Shown here piece after piece: positions 17,599-27,002 of a stretch of DNA of 64,000 nucleotides. Location of the stretch: positions 1 through 64,000 of the forward strand of contig CAVTJO010000010.1 in assembly GCA_963734955.1 (NCBI GenBank), read 5' to 3'. Origin of the DNA: UBA11986 sp963734955. GTDB lineage: Bacteria; Bacteroidota; Ignavibacteria; UBA10030; UBA6906. The first letter of the stretch is position 1, and each line of letters starts with the position of its first letter. The translations under genes and the position numbers were made by a program. The notes under the pieces were generated by a model that saw only the letters and a program-made list of their open reading frames with translations, was not told the origin of the DNA and did no database searches.

Positions 17599-19084
17599 CT
17601 ATTCTCCCGACCAAGGCAACTCATACGCAATGTCTGCGACAATTGTATGGCGTGAGTCTTTGTTGAGACTGATGGCACTAGCCCAGATGTCCTGGTATTT
17701 CATCTGCGCATATTCATACGTGATGTTCAAACGGGCCGGACCAAACAGAAGTCCGCACCCGGTGGAGAAGATCGAATAGCTCACCGGTTCGCCCGCTATG
17801 GGATTCCCTTCCGGCTCAAACACTTCAGCTTGCCCGCGGATTCCAGCACGCACTATGAGCCACGAAGCAGGAGTGTACTGAGCCCCGACGTGAAAGAGAT
17901 CCGATGAGAGCCATGGATTGGAGGCCACACCGCTTGCATCGGTGTACTTTGCCTGGGCATAGGATCTGATCTCGTATTCAAATCCGAGTTGCAGGTTCTC
18001 GCGCACCGCAATCGACAAACCAACGGTCCCCCGCCAAGGCAGTCGCATCTTGTCCTGACCGACGTCTGAAGTCACTGTCGGTGTTCCCATCGTGTCGACT
18101 GATATCCGAGCCGAGTACTTCCTCGTGATCGTCATCGGGTGGTTTTGCCGCAATACCGAGGGTTACGTACTTCCCGCGATAGATGGCACTGAACGTGAAC
18201 TCGTTGCCATTGTAATCTGATGTCCCGATCTCACCGTATGACTGTACACAGAATCGAGCCTGAAGTAATTTGCATAAAATGTAAGATTGCCGCGGCCTGT
18301 GCGTTGCTCAAAATCATCCGTGCTTCCTTTCAACACCATCCCGCTAACGCCAAGGGAGATCTCTTCCGTCACCGCGCCAGAAAGCGCTCCACCATAGCCG
18401 TGGATTATTCCGTCACGCGATCGGGTGTACTGGAACCAACGGGCATCGAGGGTCGACACGTTCGATGGCAGGGGAAAAGGGGATGGACGTACAGACAGAA
18501 TCGCTGGGGAGAGCACATTGTTGTTCTGATAGAAGAGCCTCAAATCGGCATACTCAACAGCTCCCGCTCCGACAGCGAACTTCATGTCCCCAACGGAAAA
18601 CGGTACTCCGACGAGTGCTTGAACAAATTCGCCCTGTATTCTTCGAGTGCGACCAGTTGGGACCAATGGTATCATGCGGTCTTTGTACAGTGTCTCCAGG
18701 ATTTCTCCCGGGAATGGATGTGTCCGGATTGGGAATGTATCCTGTCAACCCCTCCATGAGGAGGCTGAAGTTCGAATAATACTTGAGCGGACCATATTGT
18801 TGCACCTGGGTGGTCTTGGCGTACTGTTGTACTCCGCCGAAAGACACTTGAATTGCCTTGAGACTTTGGAGCAATGCCGGGTTGGAGAACATCAGTCCCA
18901 CGTCATTCTGAATCCCAATTGTCACGCCGCCGGCAGCTCTCGATGCCGCCGACTGCAACGTGGTACGGTCAAGGCCCTGGATGGTCAACGGGTCGCCATA
19001 CCCCTGAGCAAGGACAACCTGTGCAAAAAAGATACAGCAGGCCGCTGTGCTGACAAGAGACAGTGTTCGAAATGGTTGCTTCAT
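17599..19084 (-). pseudogene. OmpP1/FadL-like outer-membrane protein, reading frame broken several times
   Basis: Three collinear open segments (18554-19084, 18163-18675, 17599-18153) together make one FadL-type barrel of about 490 residues. The first carries a signal peptide and the typical start after cleavage (TIQGLDRTTLQSAASRAAGG, VGLMFSNPALLQ). The frame changes near 18700-18720. Around 18155-18230 the correct continuation (GEIGTSDYNGNEFTFSAIY, then RGKYVTLGIAAKPP) sits in a third frame before returning to the frame that contains TITRKYSARISVD. At least three indels are needed, each fixed by a one- or two-base change. Either the gene has decayed or the consensus sequence has indel errors. 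FadL-like proteins form outer-membrane channels for hydrophobic or aromatic compounds. The start overlaps the PorV-like gene stop by four bases. Confidence 0.75.
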
Positions 19085-20109
19085 TGTAGTGTCGCTCCCA
19101 AACTAATTCGCTGAACATGTCCCAGATAGGTTCCGATTGAACCGTAGCTGTAGTCGAGTGATACGTTCACCGATCCAAGCGTGTGCTTGATGCCGCCCCC
19201 AAGAGTCAATCCTTCGGAATCATAGTGAAATTTGTACCCTGCGCGCAACGCAAAGACGCCCGCGTATTCATACTCCATTCCAACATGTTCCTGTTGGTCA
19301 TAGTCATTTGGTTGAAAGAGATCGAACGCGAGGCTCACTCGATTGTCTTCATCGGACACAAGCAGAGGGTCCTTTCCAATCAGGTCCGCAGCGGTACCGA
19401 ATCTGAAGAGTAGCGGAGCGAGACTGGATTGCTTCGCGTACGTGATCTCTGCTCCAAAGCTCTGCACTGCCGCGGCGATTTGAATCGAACGAAACCCGGT
19501 GTTGTACCGAATGCCGAAGTCAAACAGCAGGCCACTTCCCCAAGTCTTCACACTCTCAAACACGCCTTTTCTCACCATGGCTGTGACCATTTCGCCATTA
19601 AAAAGCGATTCGTGAGCATACTTTACCGTCAGCCCGGTGGAGAATTTGTCTGTGAGACTGCGGGCGTACGTGAGGCCAACAAGGTATCCGAATGGACGAA
19701 ATGTTCTTCCGGTCATGCCGGGTTCAGCGGCATTCTGCATATACTGTGCAAGGAGACTCGTCTCCTCGAATTCACCATAATCAACGTATTGGATCTGCAC
19801 CCCCAGGGCACCGATACTTCCGAGGCTTGCAGCATAGGAAAGTGCACCCTGCCGGGCATCGAAGATCCAGTCGATGTATGTCGAGGAGAATTCCTGATTC
19901 TGGACAAGAGCGACTCCACTCGGATTCCAGAAGACCGCCTCAGCACCAGAAGCCCAAGCGCTATACGCGTCGCCCAACGCCGTTGCGCGGGCACACGGCA
20001 TAACCTTCAGAAATTGCATCGATGTCGTGCCCACTTTTTGAGCAAGTGCGGCTTGCGAACACACCATGACCAAGAGGGGCAACCAAGCAACTCTAGCAAT
20101 GTTGTTCAC
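19081..20109 (-). CDS. PorV/PorQ-family outer-membrane protein
   Basis: This 342-residue protein has a signal peptide (about residues 1-23, ending AALAQ) and the family start VGTTSMQFLKVMPCARATAL followed by GDAYSAWASGAEAVFWNPSG. That pattern marks the UPF0164/PorV-PorQ outer-membrane barrels. In T9SS organisms PorV escorts cargo to the sortase after outer-membrane passage. Here the gene is part of a receptor/exported-protein/PorV/FadL set and may serve the exported proteins of this locus rather than be the general T9SS component. It is coupled to the FadL-like gene downstream by a four-base overlap. Assignment to PorV rather than PorQ or a FadL-like transporter is not certain. Confidence 0.82.
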   Translation of the reverse strand: MNNIARVAWLPLLVMVCSQAALAQKVGTTSMQFLKVMPCARATALGDAYSAWASGAEAVFWNPSGVALVQNQEFSSTYIDWIFDARQGALSYAASLGSIGALGVQIQYVDYGEFEETSLLAQYMQNAAEPGMTGRTFRPFGYLVGLTYARSLTDKFSTGLTVKYAHESLFNGEMVTAMVRKGVFESVKTWGSGLLFDFGIRYNTGFRSIQIAAAVQSFGAEITYAKQSSLAPLLFRFGTAADLIGKDPLLVSDEDNRVSLAFDLFQPNDYDQQEHVGMEYEYAGVFALRAGYKFHYDSEGLTLGGGIKHTLGSVNVSLDYSYGSIGTYLGHVQRISLGATLQ

Positions 20110-20127
20110 TTTGGCAGACTCCCTTCT

Positions 20128-22380
20128 TCAATGAATAATGACAAATTTCCCGTGCGACTGTGCCCCGCCGACATCCTCGACGACAAAGTAGTAAACCCCT
20201 GAAGCCAGCAATTGATTGTTCCTTGAGATCTGGAACCATGGATTGTTGAAACCGCCATCATGCACGAGCGTCTGGATAAGCTGACCACTATAAGAAAATA
20301 TCCTGATTGTACAATGTGCCGTCAGGCCAAAGAACTGAAGCCTGTCGGTCACCTCTCCGTTGGGGTCAGATGCATTGCCACGACCGTTCGTAACAATGAG
20401 AGGGTTCGGGACCACATAGACTTTGCCGAGCGTTGGAACTGGTGGAGCTTGAGTCACGTGAGTGGCCATATTGGTCATCCCGCTCCTCCCGTTCAAAGAA
20501 TCCACCGAGATAACAGCGTAGTAATAGTAGTCGCCAAGAATGCTCGCTGTGTCGAGCATAACGTAAACCGAATCCTTGAAGTAGCGAGGGTCCCTCGGCC
20601 TCACACTGTCCATCACGGCCCACGGACCCAAGGGGCTTGGGGAACGCATTGCAAGATACTGTTTGAACGGTGCATGAAGGCGGCCACCAGCCTGCGCGTT
20701 AGTGAACTCCTCAACCTGGGGCCCCCATACAATCTTGTTGAAAGCCGAGCGTGTGTCCTCGACTCTTATCACAGGCGCGGGGAAGGGAATAGGGATTGTA
20801 TTGTACATACCAAACCCATTTGGCGCCGAGTTTACAGGTTCATATTGCAGCGTATCATGCTTCACCAGGGGGCGTCCGGTATACATCTGGATGGCCCGGT
20901 CTGCAACGTCGCGAATGGACACAACCCCCGGAGTGACGTACCAGGGCAACGGATGATTCTGAAGGTATCGGCTCCCGATGTACGATTTGCTTCCGAGATA
21001 GGGATACTGTAGGGTATCATACCAACTCGGCACAGGATTAAAATAGATGTTTCCATTATCAATGCCTGCCCGAATGTTTCCTCCGAGATCCGTGTACACT
21101 GTGTCACCTGCCACACCCGGACCATATCCAACAACCTCCGCAACGGCGAATCGTAGTGTTACACCGGGGGGTAGAACATATGGGTAAAAGCCATACGCCC
21201 GAACCACCGGCTGATACCACGAGAGATTGGGAGAGCCTCTTGTTCGTCCCCTCCAGTAATACCAGTTGTTAATGTCCGAGGGGAGAAACTGTGTGACCAA
21301 TCTCGCAGAATCACCACTCCCAAAGATTCCGGTCTTCCGTTGGCTTCTGGGGTCGAGCCAGGCTTGAGTTTTGGTCTGGGGAATATTGCCATTCTCAAAT
21401 CGCAGGAGAAATGGCTGCTTCACCTTGCCATTGGCGTCCCACATTCCGGTGCTGTCACCTGCAACCGGCCAGATCTGTTGAGTTTGCGTCCGTGTAGCGA
21501 TGTGGTCGTAATCATAGTACAGCATCATGAGCCCTGCCGCTTGCGGCGAGTTCAGCCCACCCCTGTCGCCAGGCTGGGACCATAAATCGAAGTACGCCGT
21601 GTCGGGTCTCCCCTCGCGATCATGATTGTACGTCATCCATCGCTTGAGGTCGAACCTGCCGAATTGGTTTCCCTCTCCATTTTGCCCGCGATAGTCGCCC
21701 TCTCCCCACCTATTGTATGTCCGCTGATAGCCAAACATCGACGGCCCAATGCCGTACGTCCAGACAACATCAAGATCCTTGATCGTATCGGCGGTCGTAT
21801 TGAACAATTCGTATTCATAAATGATGAAACCATCATACCCGGGGAAACTCCAGGCTCGACTTGTTCGAGTGACCGTCACACCAAGTTGCGAGGTTGCCCA
21901 TTTTGCCACGATCCTCTCCTCGGCCTCGTTTGGGTCGTACGCGGAATTCAGATCACCATTGGCAAGCACGGGATAGTTCTCAATCCGGTCAATGGAAATC
22001 GGTACAACACCTTGAGTGGGGACGGGGTTTCCACTTGCATCCGAAATGGCACCACAGTAGATGTATTGTCGACCTGCGGGAAGGTACCGACCAGCTGTAT
22101 CAGGCCTGGTGCCGGCAAGCCACAGCCCACCCCCAAATGAATTCTGCTGTCCGGCATACTGTGTTCGATCGATAATCTGGGATGAATTTGGAGGCCATTC
22201 CATAGAGGGGAACCCTTCCAACACACCGCCCACTCCGTTGTCATATCCTCTTCCAATTTCACCCGTATTATACTCGGTCTCGTGCAACATTCCCCGCTGA
22301 TGGACTCGGTACTCTCGAGTCTGTGAAAAAGCCGTCACAAAAGTCGTGGTCAGAAGGATTGAACCAAGAATGCATTTCAT
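20128..22380 (-). CDS. Exported surface protein of unknown function with T9SS-like C-terminus, downstream of TonB receptor
   Basis: The start is taken at the ATG at 22380, which begins the signal peptide MKCILGSILLTTTFVTAFSQ. The frame is open further upstream, but that part only overlaps the receptor gene. The 750-residue protein has no enzyme motif I recognise. The N-terminal part includes EYNTGEIGRGYDNGVGGVLE, and the C-terminal part has a sorting-domain-like segment (LQFFGLTAHCTIRIFSYSGQ then ASGVYYFVVED) without the usual final lysine-rich tail. It is encoded 32 bases after the receptor gene, in the place where SusD would normally be. I infer an outer-surface partner of the receptor. What it binds cannot be told from the sequence. 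Confidence 0.8.
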   Translation of the reverse strand: MKCILGSILLTTTFVTAFSQTREYRVHQRGMLHETEYNTGEIGRGYDNGVGGVLEGFPSMEWPPNSSQIIDRTQYAGQQNSFGGGLWLAGTRPDTAGRYLPAGRQYIYCGAISDASGNPVPTQGVVPISIDRIENYPVLANGDLNSAYDPNEAEERIVAKWATSQLGVTVTRTSRAWSFPGYDGFIIYEYELFNTTADTIKDLDVVWTYGIGPSMFGYQRTYNRWGEGDYRGQNGEGNQFGRFDLKRWMTYNHDREGRPDTAYFDLWSQPGDRGGLNSPQAAGLMMLYYDYDHIATRTQTQQIWPVAGDSTGMWDANGKVKQPFLLRFENGNIPQTKTQAWLDPRSQRKTGIFGSGDSARLVTQFLPSDINNWYYWRGRTRGSPNLSWYQPVVRAYGFYPYVLPPGVTLRFAVAEVVGYGPGVAGDTVYTDLGGNIRAGIDNGNIYFNPVPSWYDTLQYPYLGSKSYIGSRYLQNHPLPWYVTPGVVSIRDVADRAIQMYTGRPLVKHDTLQYEPVNSAPNGFGMYNTIPIPFPAPVIRVEDTRSAFNKIVWGPQVEEFTNAQAGGRLHAPFKQYLAMRSPSPLGPWAVMDSVRPRDPRYFKDSVYVMLDTASILGDYYYYAVISVDSLNGRSGMTNMATHVTQAPPVPTLGKVYVVPNPLIVTNGRGNASDPNGEVTDRLQFFGLTAHCTIRIFSYSGQLIQTLVHDGGFNNPWFQISRNNQLLASGVYYFVVEDVGGAQSHGKFVIIH

Positions 22381-22411
22381 GTCGTTAGTCCTGCGCATGG
22401 TGACTCCGCAG

Positions 22412-25378
22412 CTACAATTGAATCGAGACACCGAAGTCGAAGGACCTCGGAGGATTGGAGTAGATAAGAAACGACTGGTCCACAGCAAAGGGGCCTTGCA
22501 GCGCAGTATCCCACCAATACCTGATACCATTTCTGGGATCGTCGATGGAATAATTCTCATATGCCGCGATCCGGGGGTTCGGTTGCGAGAGTGTGCCAGT
22601 TGCAAACACGTAGTCATAGTTGAGAATCTTATTGTCAAAGAGATTGAACACTTCAAGATAGACCAATGCCTCGGTCCCGAAGAAGTTCCGGATTCTTCTC
22701 GTGAGTTTCACGTTTGTGTTGTATTCCGCAGGAGCGCGTGAGCCGTTGATAAGCGTGGGGTTCCTCGGAGACGTGTATGGCCGGCCACTTCGCGCGAATG
22801 AGCTCGCCGATAGCGTGGCATCGGCAAAAGGCTGGATACCCAGGATAGTCGGCCCCCAATCCTGATCCGTAACGTACGCGAGGTTGACAATGACGTTGTG
22901 GGTCCGGTCAAAATCCAGGATGATGTCCCGAATCGGCACATTGACCGTGCTGGAAGTGACGGTTCCGTTTGGCTGGAGTGTGAAGGACACCGGGGCATTT
23001 GTCGCTGTGGCACTCTTACCTGTGGCCACAGAGTATTGATAGTTGATGGAGCCAGTGAGAGCTCCGCTTCGTTTGGTCAACGCGAGACGGAATCCTCGAA
23101 TATCGGCATAATCCCTATTGAAAAATGTTGAATAGGACGAGTTCCCCGCCACAAATACTGCAGAGTCGATAAGATTCTTAACGTCTTTGTAGTAACCGCT
23201 GACATCGAGAGTGAACCCCGCCCCGAGCCCCTGTGTAACGCCAATGTCGTAACTGTTCGTCGTCTCCGGTTCAAGCCTCGGGTTTCCCAAAACCACTGGT
23301 CTCTGATACGCCTGGGTGACCCGGCTGGTAACGACGTACTTAAACGGGGGCCTTTGCATGAACGAGCCATAGTTCAGGTGAAACACCGTGTTAAGGGAAA
23401 CAGGAAACGACACCCCAATTCTCGGTTGCAGTCTTACAAGAACGGGAGCTTTCTTTCGGGGAGCCAATTCCGGATGATAAAAACCAAGAGTGTCTTGTAC
23501 AAGGTATGGGTGGAACTGATCGGTATAGTAGTCACTTGAAGAGCTCCACAGATCGGCCCGGACGCCGACGTTAGCGATCATCCCTTCAAATTCCATCTTA
23601 TCCTGTGCATACAACGCACCCTCAAATGGCTTGGACGTGTATCGTTCAACGGGTGTGGAAAGGCCATTGAACACGCCAAGATCGTTTGATATGTCAATAA
23701 GATACGCGTTCGCCTGAACGCCCATGTTCAGTAGATGCGAAGTGGTTACCTGGCTGGTGATGGATCCTTCGATTGAAATCGTGCGTGTAAGCTCATCCCT
23801 GAAAACGTCATCCCCGTTCATGTAGTCCAGTTTATCGGGAGAGTTGCCGTAAAGAACAGGAAGTATGAAGCTCCAGTTTAGTCTATTGGCAAGAATGACT
23901 GAATCGGGCAGCGAACTTGGCGTTGGAGTCGATCCAACTTTTCGCTTCGTCCACAGGGAGTTCAACTTCAGCTCAACAAAGGTACTCGGACTGAACGCGT
24001 GGGTGAAGCGCGTTCCCAATTGAAGGTTTGTCCTCTTTTGATAATCAATGGCGGTGATCCTGTCCCACAGCCAGTTTTGATATCCCGTGTAGTTGTTGAC
24101 GCTCGGGAATATATTGGTGCTTTCCTCAGAGTAACCACCACTCAAGCGAAGCGTCGAACTCCCTCCAACGTCGATCGCGGCGTTCCCCATCACTTGCCTC
24201 TCGGTATTGGGCTGCTCGGTCGGGAAGACCGGCCATTCAACACTTGATCGTAAGGCTACGAATGCGCGCATGAATTCAGAGACCGGTCCGCCTGTGGCCA
24301 CTTCCGCCGAGTAATCCATATCCTTTCCGTAGTTGAGGTTCAGATCCCTCCGCGTTTGCATCTGCCATAGGGTTCGTGCGATGGCAAGTTGAACGGCGGT
24401 GTCGCGTCCATACTGGCCGCTCAGTCCGGAACCCATGGAACCGATATACGATCCGCCGCTTCCGGAGTTCGGATCTCCCTGCAGCCAGACGTTTCCATTG
24501 AGAAGCAGCGCTAGATAGGGATTTGCGTTGGGGTCGTATGCGCTGGGCCCAAAATGTTTCCGACCGGGAGCACGCATCCTCGTTTCCACTGTCGTCCTCC
24601 ACATGTCGGGTTTCCCTTCCTTCATGGAGATGTTGACAACACCCGATTGTGCATTGCCATACTGGGCGCCGAAACCACTGGTGATCACCTCAACCTCTTC
24701 AACGGCACTCATGATCGGCAGAAACGCACTGGTGTTGTTCAATGGATTGACAATCCCCATTCCCTGCAGAGTGTAGTATTCTTCGTTTTCCCGACCACCT
24801 CTGAAGTGTCCGTCCGTTACGTCCGCTGCGAGATTCAACACATCGCCAACGTCACGAATTCCTGCAAGCGACTGCACGTCCTCCGAACGGACAATCGCAC
24901 TCGTGGATGTTTTTTCCCGCTCGACGTCTGGCCGGGTCGCCTGAACGACCACTTCCTCCATGAGCACCGCCGACGCTTTGAGTTTGAAGTCCACTGTAGT
25001 CGTCCGTCCAACATCAATAATAACTCCACGCATGAGGGTCTTTTGATACCCGAGCATGGATGCCTGAACGTCGTACTTACCCGGTGGGATGTTGAGGATA
25101 AAGAACTCGCCATCCATGTTCGTGGAGGCGCCCAAGGTTGTCCCCATGACTGCGACATTGCAGCCGATGAGTGGATCACCTGTTTCGGCGTCGATAGCCT
25201 TGCCGGAGATCTTTCCAACGCTCTGAGCAGAAAGGATACTGGCGCCCAGCAATAATAGCAGTGTCAAGTAAAGAAGGGACACCCACGCCTTTTGAAGGGG
25301 GCGCAATGTTGCATCTGCCCGACGCGGTAACCCAACGTGCCTGGTATTCTCCATCGTGACGGTACCCTTGTCTGTCAT
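22412..25378 (-). CDS. TonB-dependent outer-membrane receptor (SusC/RagA-like)
   Basis: The start at 25378 follows AAGGAG with good spacing; the open frame continues upstream but without an equally good site. The 988-residue protein has a long signal segment (LLYLTLLLLLGASILSAQ). A carboxypeptidase-regulatory-like domain follows (GKISGKAIDAETGDPLIGCN, GEFFILNIPPGKYDVQAS), then a plug with VEEVEVITSGFGAQYGNAQS and a beta-barrel ending in a phenylalanine-containing strand (SFDFGVSIQL). Such receptors import oligosaccharides with TonB/ExbBD energy. It is the first gene after the main promoter of the pectin run and probably takes up galacturonide oligomers. There is no SusD gene beside it. Confidence 0.9.
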   Translation of the reverse strand: MTDKGTVTMENTRHVGLPRRADATLRPLQKAWVSLLYLTLLLLLGASILSAQSVGKISGKAIDAETGDPLIGCNVAVMGTTLGASTNMDGEFFILNIPPGKYDVQASMLGYQKTLMRGVIIDVGRTTTVDFKLKASAVLMEEVVVQATRPDVEREKTSTSAIVRSEDVQSLAGIRDVGDVLNLAADVTDGHFRGGRENEEYYTLQGMGIVNPLNNTSAFLPIMSAVEEVEVITSGFGAQYGNAQSGVVNISMKEGKPDMWRTTVETRMRAPGRKHFGPSAYDPNANPYLALLLNGNVWLQGDPNSGSGGSYIGSMGSGLSGQYGRDTAVQLAIARTLWQMQTRRDLNLNYGKDMDYSAEVATGGPVSEFMRAFVALRSSVEWPVFPTEQPNTERQVMGNAAIDVGGSSTLRLSGGYSEESTNIFPSVNNYTGYQNWLWDRITAIDYQKRTNLQLGTRFTHAFSPSTFVELKLNSLWTKRKVGSTPTPSSLPDSVILANRLNWSFILPVLYGNSPDKLDYMNGDDVFRDELTRTISIEGSITSQVTTSHLLNMGVQANAYLIDISNDLGVFNGLSTPVERYTSKPFEGALYAQDKMEFEGMIANVGVRADLWSSSSDYYTDQFHPYLVQDTLGFYHPELAPRKKAPVLVRLQPRIGVSFPVSLNTVFHLNYGSFMQRPPFKYVVTSRVTQAYQRPVVLGNPRLEPETTNSYDIGVTQGLGAGFTLDVSGYYKDVKNLIDSAVFVAGNSSYSTFFNRDYADIRGFRLALTKRSGALTGSINYQYSVATGKSATATNAPVSFTLQPNGTVTSSTVNVPIRDIILDFDRTHNVIVNLAYVTDQDWGPTILGIQPFADATLSASSFARSGRPYTSPRNPTLINGSRAPAEYNTNVKLTRRIRNFFGTEALVYLEVFNLFDNKILNYDYVFATGTLSQPNPRIAAYENYSIDDPRNGIRYWWDTALQGPFAVDQSFLIYSNPPRSFDFGVSIQL

Positions 25379-25797
25379 TAGGGACTCCTTATTTCTGGAC
25401 GACAGCAACTGCATCATGGTGTGAACTTCGCGTACTCCATCTTCGCGCGAAATCGCTGCCCGACAACATAGCCACAACTCTCGACCGCATCAATCCGGTT
25501 AGCTAATTTCATAATTTTCTACTCATCAATTCTCACCGCTCCTCCTGCTGACAGACGAAGAACACCAGAGGCACCCGGCTGCCCTGTCACGCGATCAATC
25601 AAGAGCAGAGAATGGAGCGGCGCACTCTTGACCTGAAAGGCTGATTCAAGTTGGCCCATGCGAGCAGATCAGGATGAGCAAAGAACTTCGGGGCTACTAT
25701 CAGCAAGCGATGTCGAAGCTATCGGCTGTTGTGCGGATTTCGAGAAAAAGGGGCGGTGAAATATCGCTTACTTTATCGATTACTTTATCGCTACGCA
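25379..25797 (-). promoter_or_regulatory. Long 5' leader of the receptor gene
   Basis: About 415 bases separate the inferred transcription start from the receptor start codon. The Shine-Dalgarno AAGGAG ends about seven bases before the ATG at 25378. A minus-strand mini-ORF (25414-25512, ATG, 32 codons) lies inside but lacks a good ribosome site. I see no clear riboswitch consensus. The length leaves room for post-transcriptional control, but none is demonstrated by the sequence alone. Confidence 0.4.
25768..25790 (-). promoter_or_regulatory. Tandem 11-bp repeats at the receptor transcription start (candidate operator)
   Basis: The plus strand reads TTACTTTATCG at 25768-25778 and again at 25780-25790, a direct repeat with a 12-base period. 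An ATCGAT core lies at the junction. The pair sits just downstream of the -10 element at 25798-25803, across the expected start point, where a repressor would block initiation. The LacI-family protein encoded at 11803-12909 is a candidate binder, but LacI sites are normally inverted repeats, so another regulator is equally possible. Confidence 0.45.
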
Positions 25798-25826
25798 AGT
25801 ATAGCATAATGAACTGTCTTTGTCAA
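25798..25826 (-). promoter_or_regulatory. Sigma-70-like promoter of the pectin locus
   Basis: On the minus strand there is a consensus -35 TTGACA (25821-25826), a 17-base spacer, and a -10 TATACT (25798-25803) preceded by TGC, giving an extended -10. It faces the receptor gene 0.4 kb downstream. This is the best promoter match noticed between the SH3 gene and the pectin run. Primary sigma factors of Bacteroidetes proper use a different consensus, so this form is informative about the lineage or about transfer. Confidence 0.6.
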
Positions 25827-26306
25827 GTCATTTGTTGCGCGCGGAAAAGATTGTGGGAATCTCTATCCGCCCCGATTACACCGATGGATGGCTGCAGCGC
25901 CTTGGGGCAACAATAGCAGATGTGAGGAGTTCGTGAGCTGAACGCCATTCACATTGAAGAGCTTTTTCTTAGACTGATAGCGAGACAGACGACAATAGGC
26001 GGTCTGGACGAATGGGTTGCGGGAGCATTGGTCATTAGTCGGAGAGCCTGGAAATCCTGCCTTAGTACACACTCCATTGGATGACACATTGGGGAAATTC
26101 TCGTCAGGATCGTAATGGTGGCTGCCGGAATTTCTTACACCAGAGACGAAAAATCGACCGAGTCAGACGGAGCCGTAAGCAGATTTGCCGCCTATGCCCC
26201 ATTATCCGGTGTGGAACGCAAATTGCGTGAATTGGCTTGAGACCACACTGAAGTTCAGCGCGGGTACTCGGAAAATCAGAAAAAATACAATCTGGACGTC
26301 TGGACA
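25827..26306. other. Intergenic region between divergent transcription units
   Basis: About 480 bases separate the pectin locus promoter (minus strand) from the SH3 protein gene (plus strand). A 41-codon plus-strand frame (26115-26240) has AGGA six bases upstream but encodes nothing recognisable. No hairpin, repeat or RNA gene was noticed. This stretch presumably holds the promoter of the plus-strand gene, though I could not pick out a convincing -35/-10 pair. Confidence 0.4.
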
Positions 26307-26912
26307 ATGAGCTCTCCAGAGACAAGAAGTGAACCCAAACGAAAAACGCCAGCCCCACGGGGGAATGCGAAGCGACTACCAACAAACATGACGAGCGCAC
26401 GAGCAAAAGAGAAAAGAGATCAGAATCCTCAACCTTCACGCCATCAGACCTCAAGCTCGTCAAAAGGATCCCCAGTACTCTATATTATGGCAATCGGGGC
26501 GTGCGTCCTTCTCGGTGGATCGTACGCAATGTACCTGTCGACATCGGCTCACGAAACATGGTATGCCGCCCCGTCGACAGATGTGTCATTCGAACCAACG
26601 CCGGTATCGCTAACGCAGCCAAAACCAGCACCGGTGAAAGAAGTGCCATCGAATAGTGCGCCGCTCACATCAAGTGGGACAGCCAGGCAACCCGTCAGAC
26701 CAAACGCCGTGATCGACGTACCTCATGTGGGTTTGAGGAACGTACCTGACATTCACATGAAAGCTTCGCCCGCAGGCCTCAAGCGCGGAGAGCGTGTGGA
26801 AGTGCTCAAGAAAATCTCAGGTAAGGGCCCGGCGTGGGTCAAGATCCGGACGAAGGGGGGCAAAGTAGGCTGGGTAATTGCATCAGTCGTTAGCCCAAAG
26901 AAGGCTGGGTAG
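26307..26912 (+). CDS. Membrane-anchored SH3b-domain protein
   Basis: This 201-residue protein has a basic, proline/serine-rich N-terminal cytoplasmic stretch (residues 1-50), one membrane segment (VLYIMAIGACVLLGGSYAMY, about 56-75), and a proline-rich linker. A C-terminal bacterial SH3-like domain follows (about 134-198) with NVPDIHMKASPAGLKRGERV and WVKIRTKGGKVGWVIASVVS. Such domains bind peptidoglycan or proteins; the protein would face the periplasm. It is one of only two clear plus-strand genes in the window. No strong ribosome site is visible before the ATG, so the start is moderately certain. Confidence 0.75.
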   Translation: MSSPETRSEPKRKTPAPRGNAKRLPTNMTSARAKEKRDQNPQPSRHQTSSSSKGSPVLYIMAIGACVLLGGSYAMYLSTSAHETWYAAPSTDVSFEPTPVSLTQPKPAPVKEVPSNSAPLTSSGTARQPVRPNAVIDVPHVGLRNVPDIHMKASPAGLKRGERVEVLKKISGKGPAWVKIRTKGGKVGWVIASVVSPKKAG

Positions 26913-26936
26913 ATCTCTTCTCGAACATCTTGCCCG

Positions 26937-26966
26937 ACCGCTCGCATCTTCGCGTATGCGAGCGGT
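26937..26966. terminator. Hairpin between convergent genes
   Basis: A perfect 11-base inverted repeat, ACCGCTCGCAT (26937-26947) and ATGCGAGCGGT (26956-26966), encloses an eight-base loop. It lies between the end of the plus-strand SH3 gene and the end of the minus-strand DUF393 gene, so it could end transcription from both sides. The T-tract on the plus side is short (TTGG), so termination may need Rho or may work better on the minus side. Confidence 0.6.
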
Positions 26967-27002
26967 TTGGTAAGCGAACAAGAATCGCAACAGGGTGGCA
27001 GA

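Noticed and set aside
25414..25512. Small minus-strand ORF (32 codons) in the receptor leader
   Set aside because: No good ribosome site and no similarity that I recognise; kept only as a note in the leader feature.
25674..25916. Plus-strand frame of 80 codons
   Set aside because: It overlaps the promoter and repeats of the opposite strand and has no recognisable features.
26115..26240. Plus-strand frame of 41 codons upstream of the SH3 gene
   Set aside because: Only a weak AGGA site and no recognisable product; could be chance.
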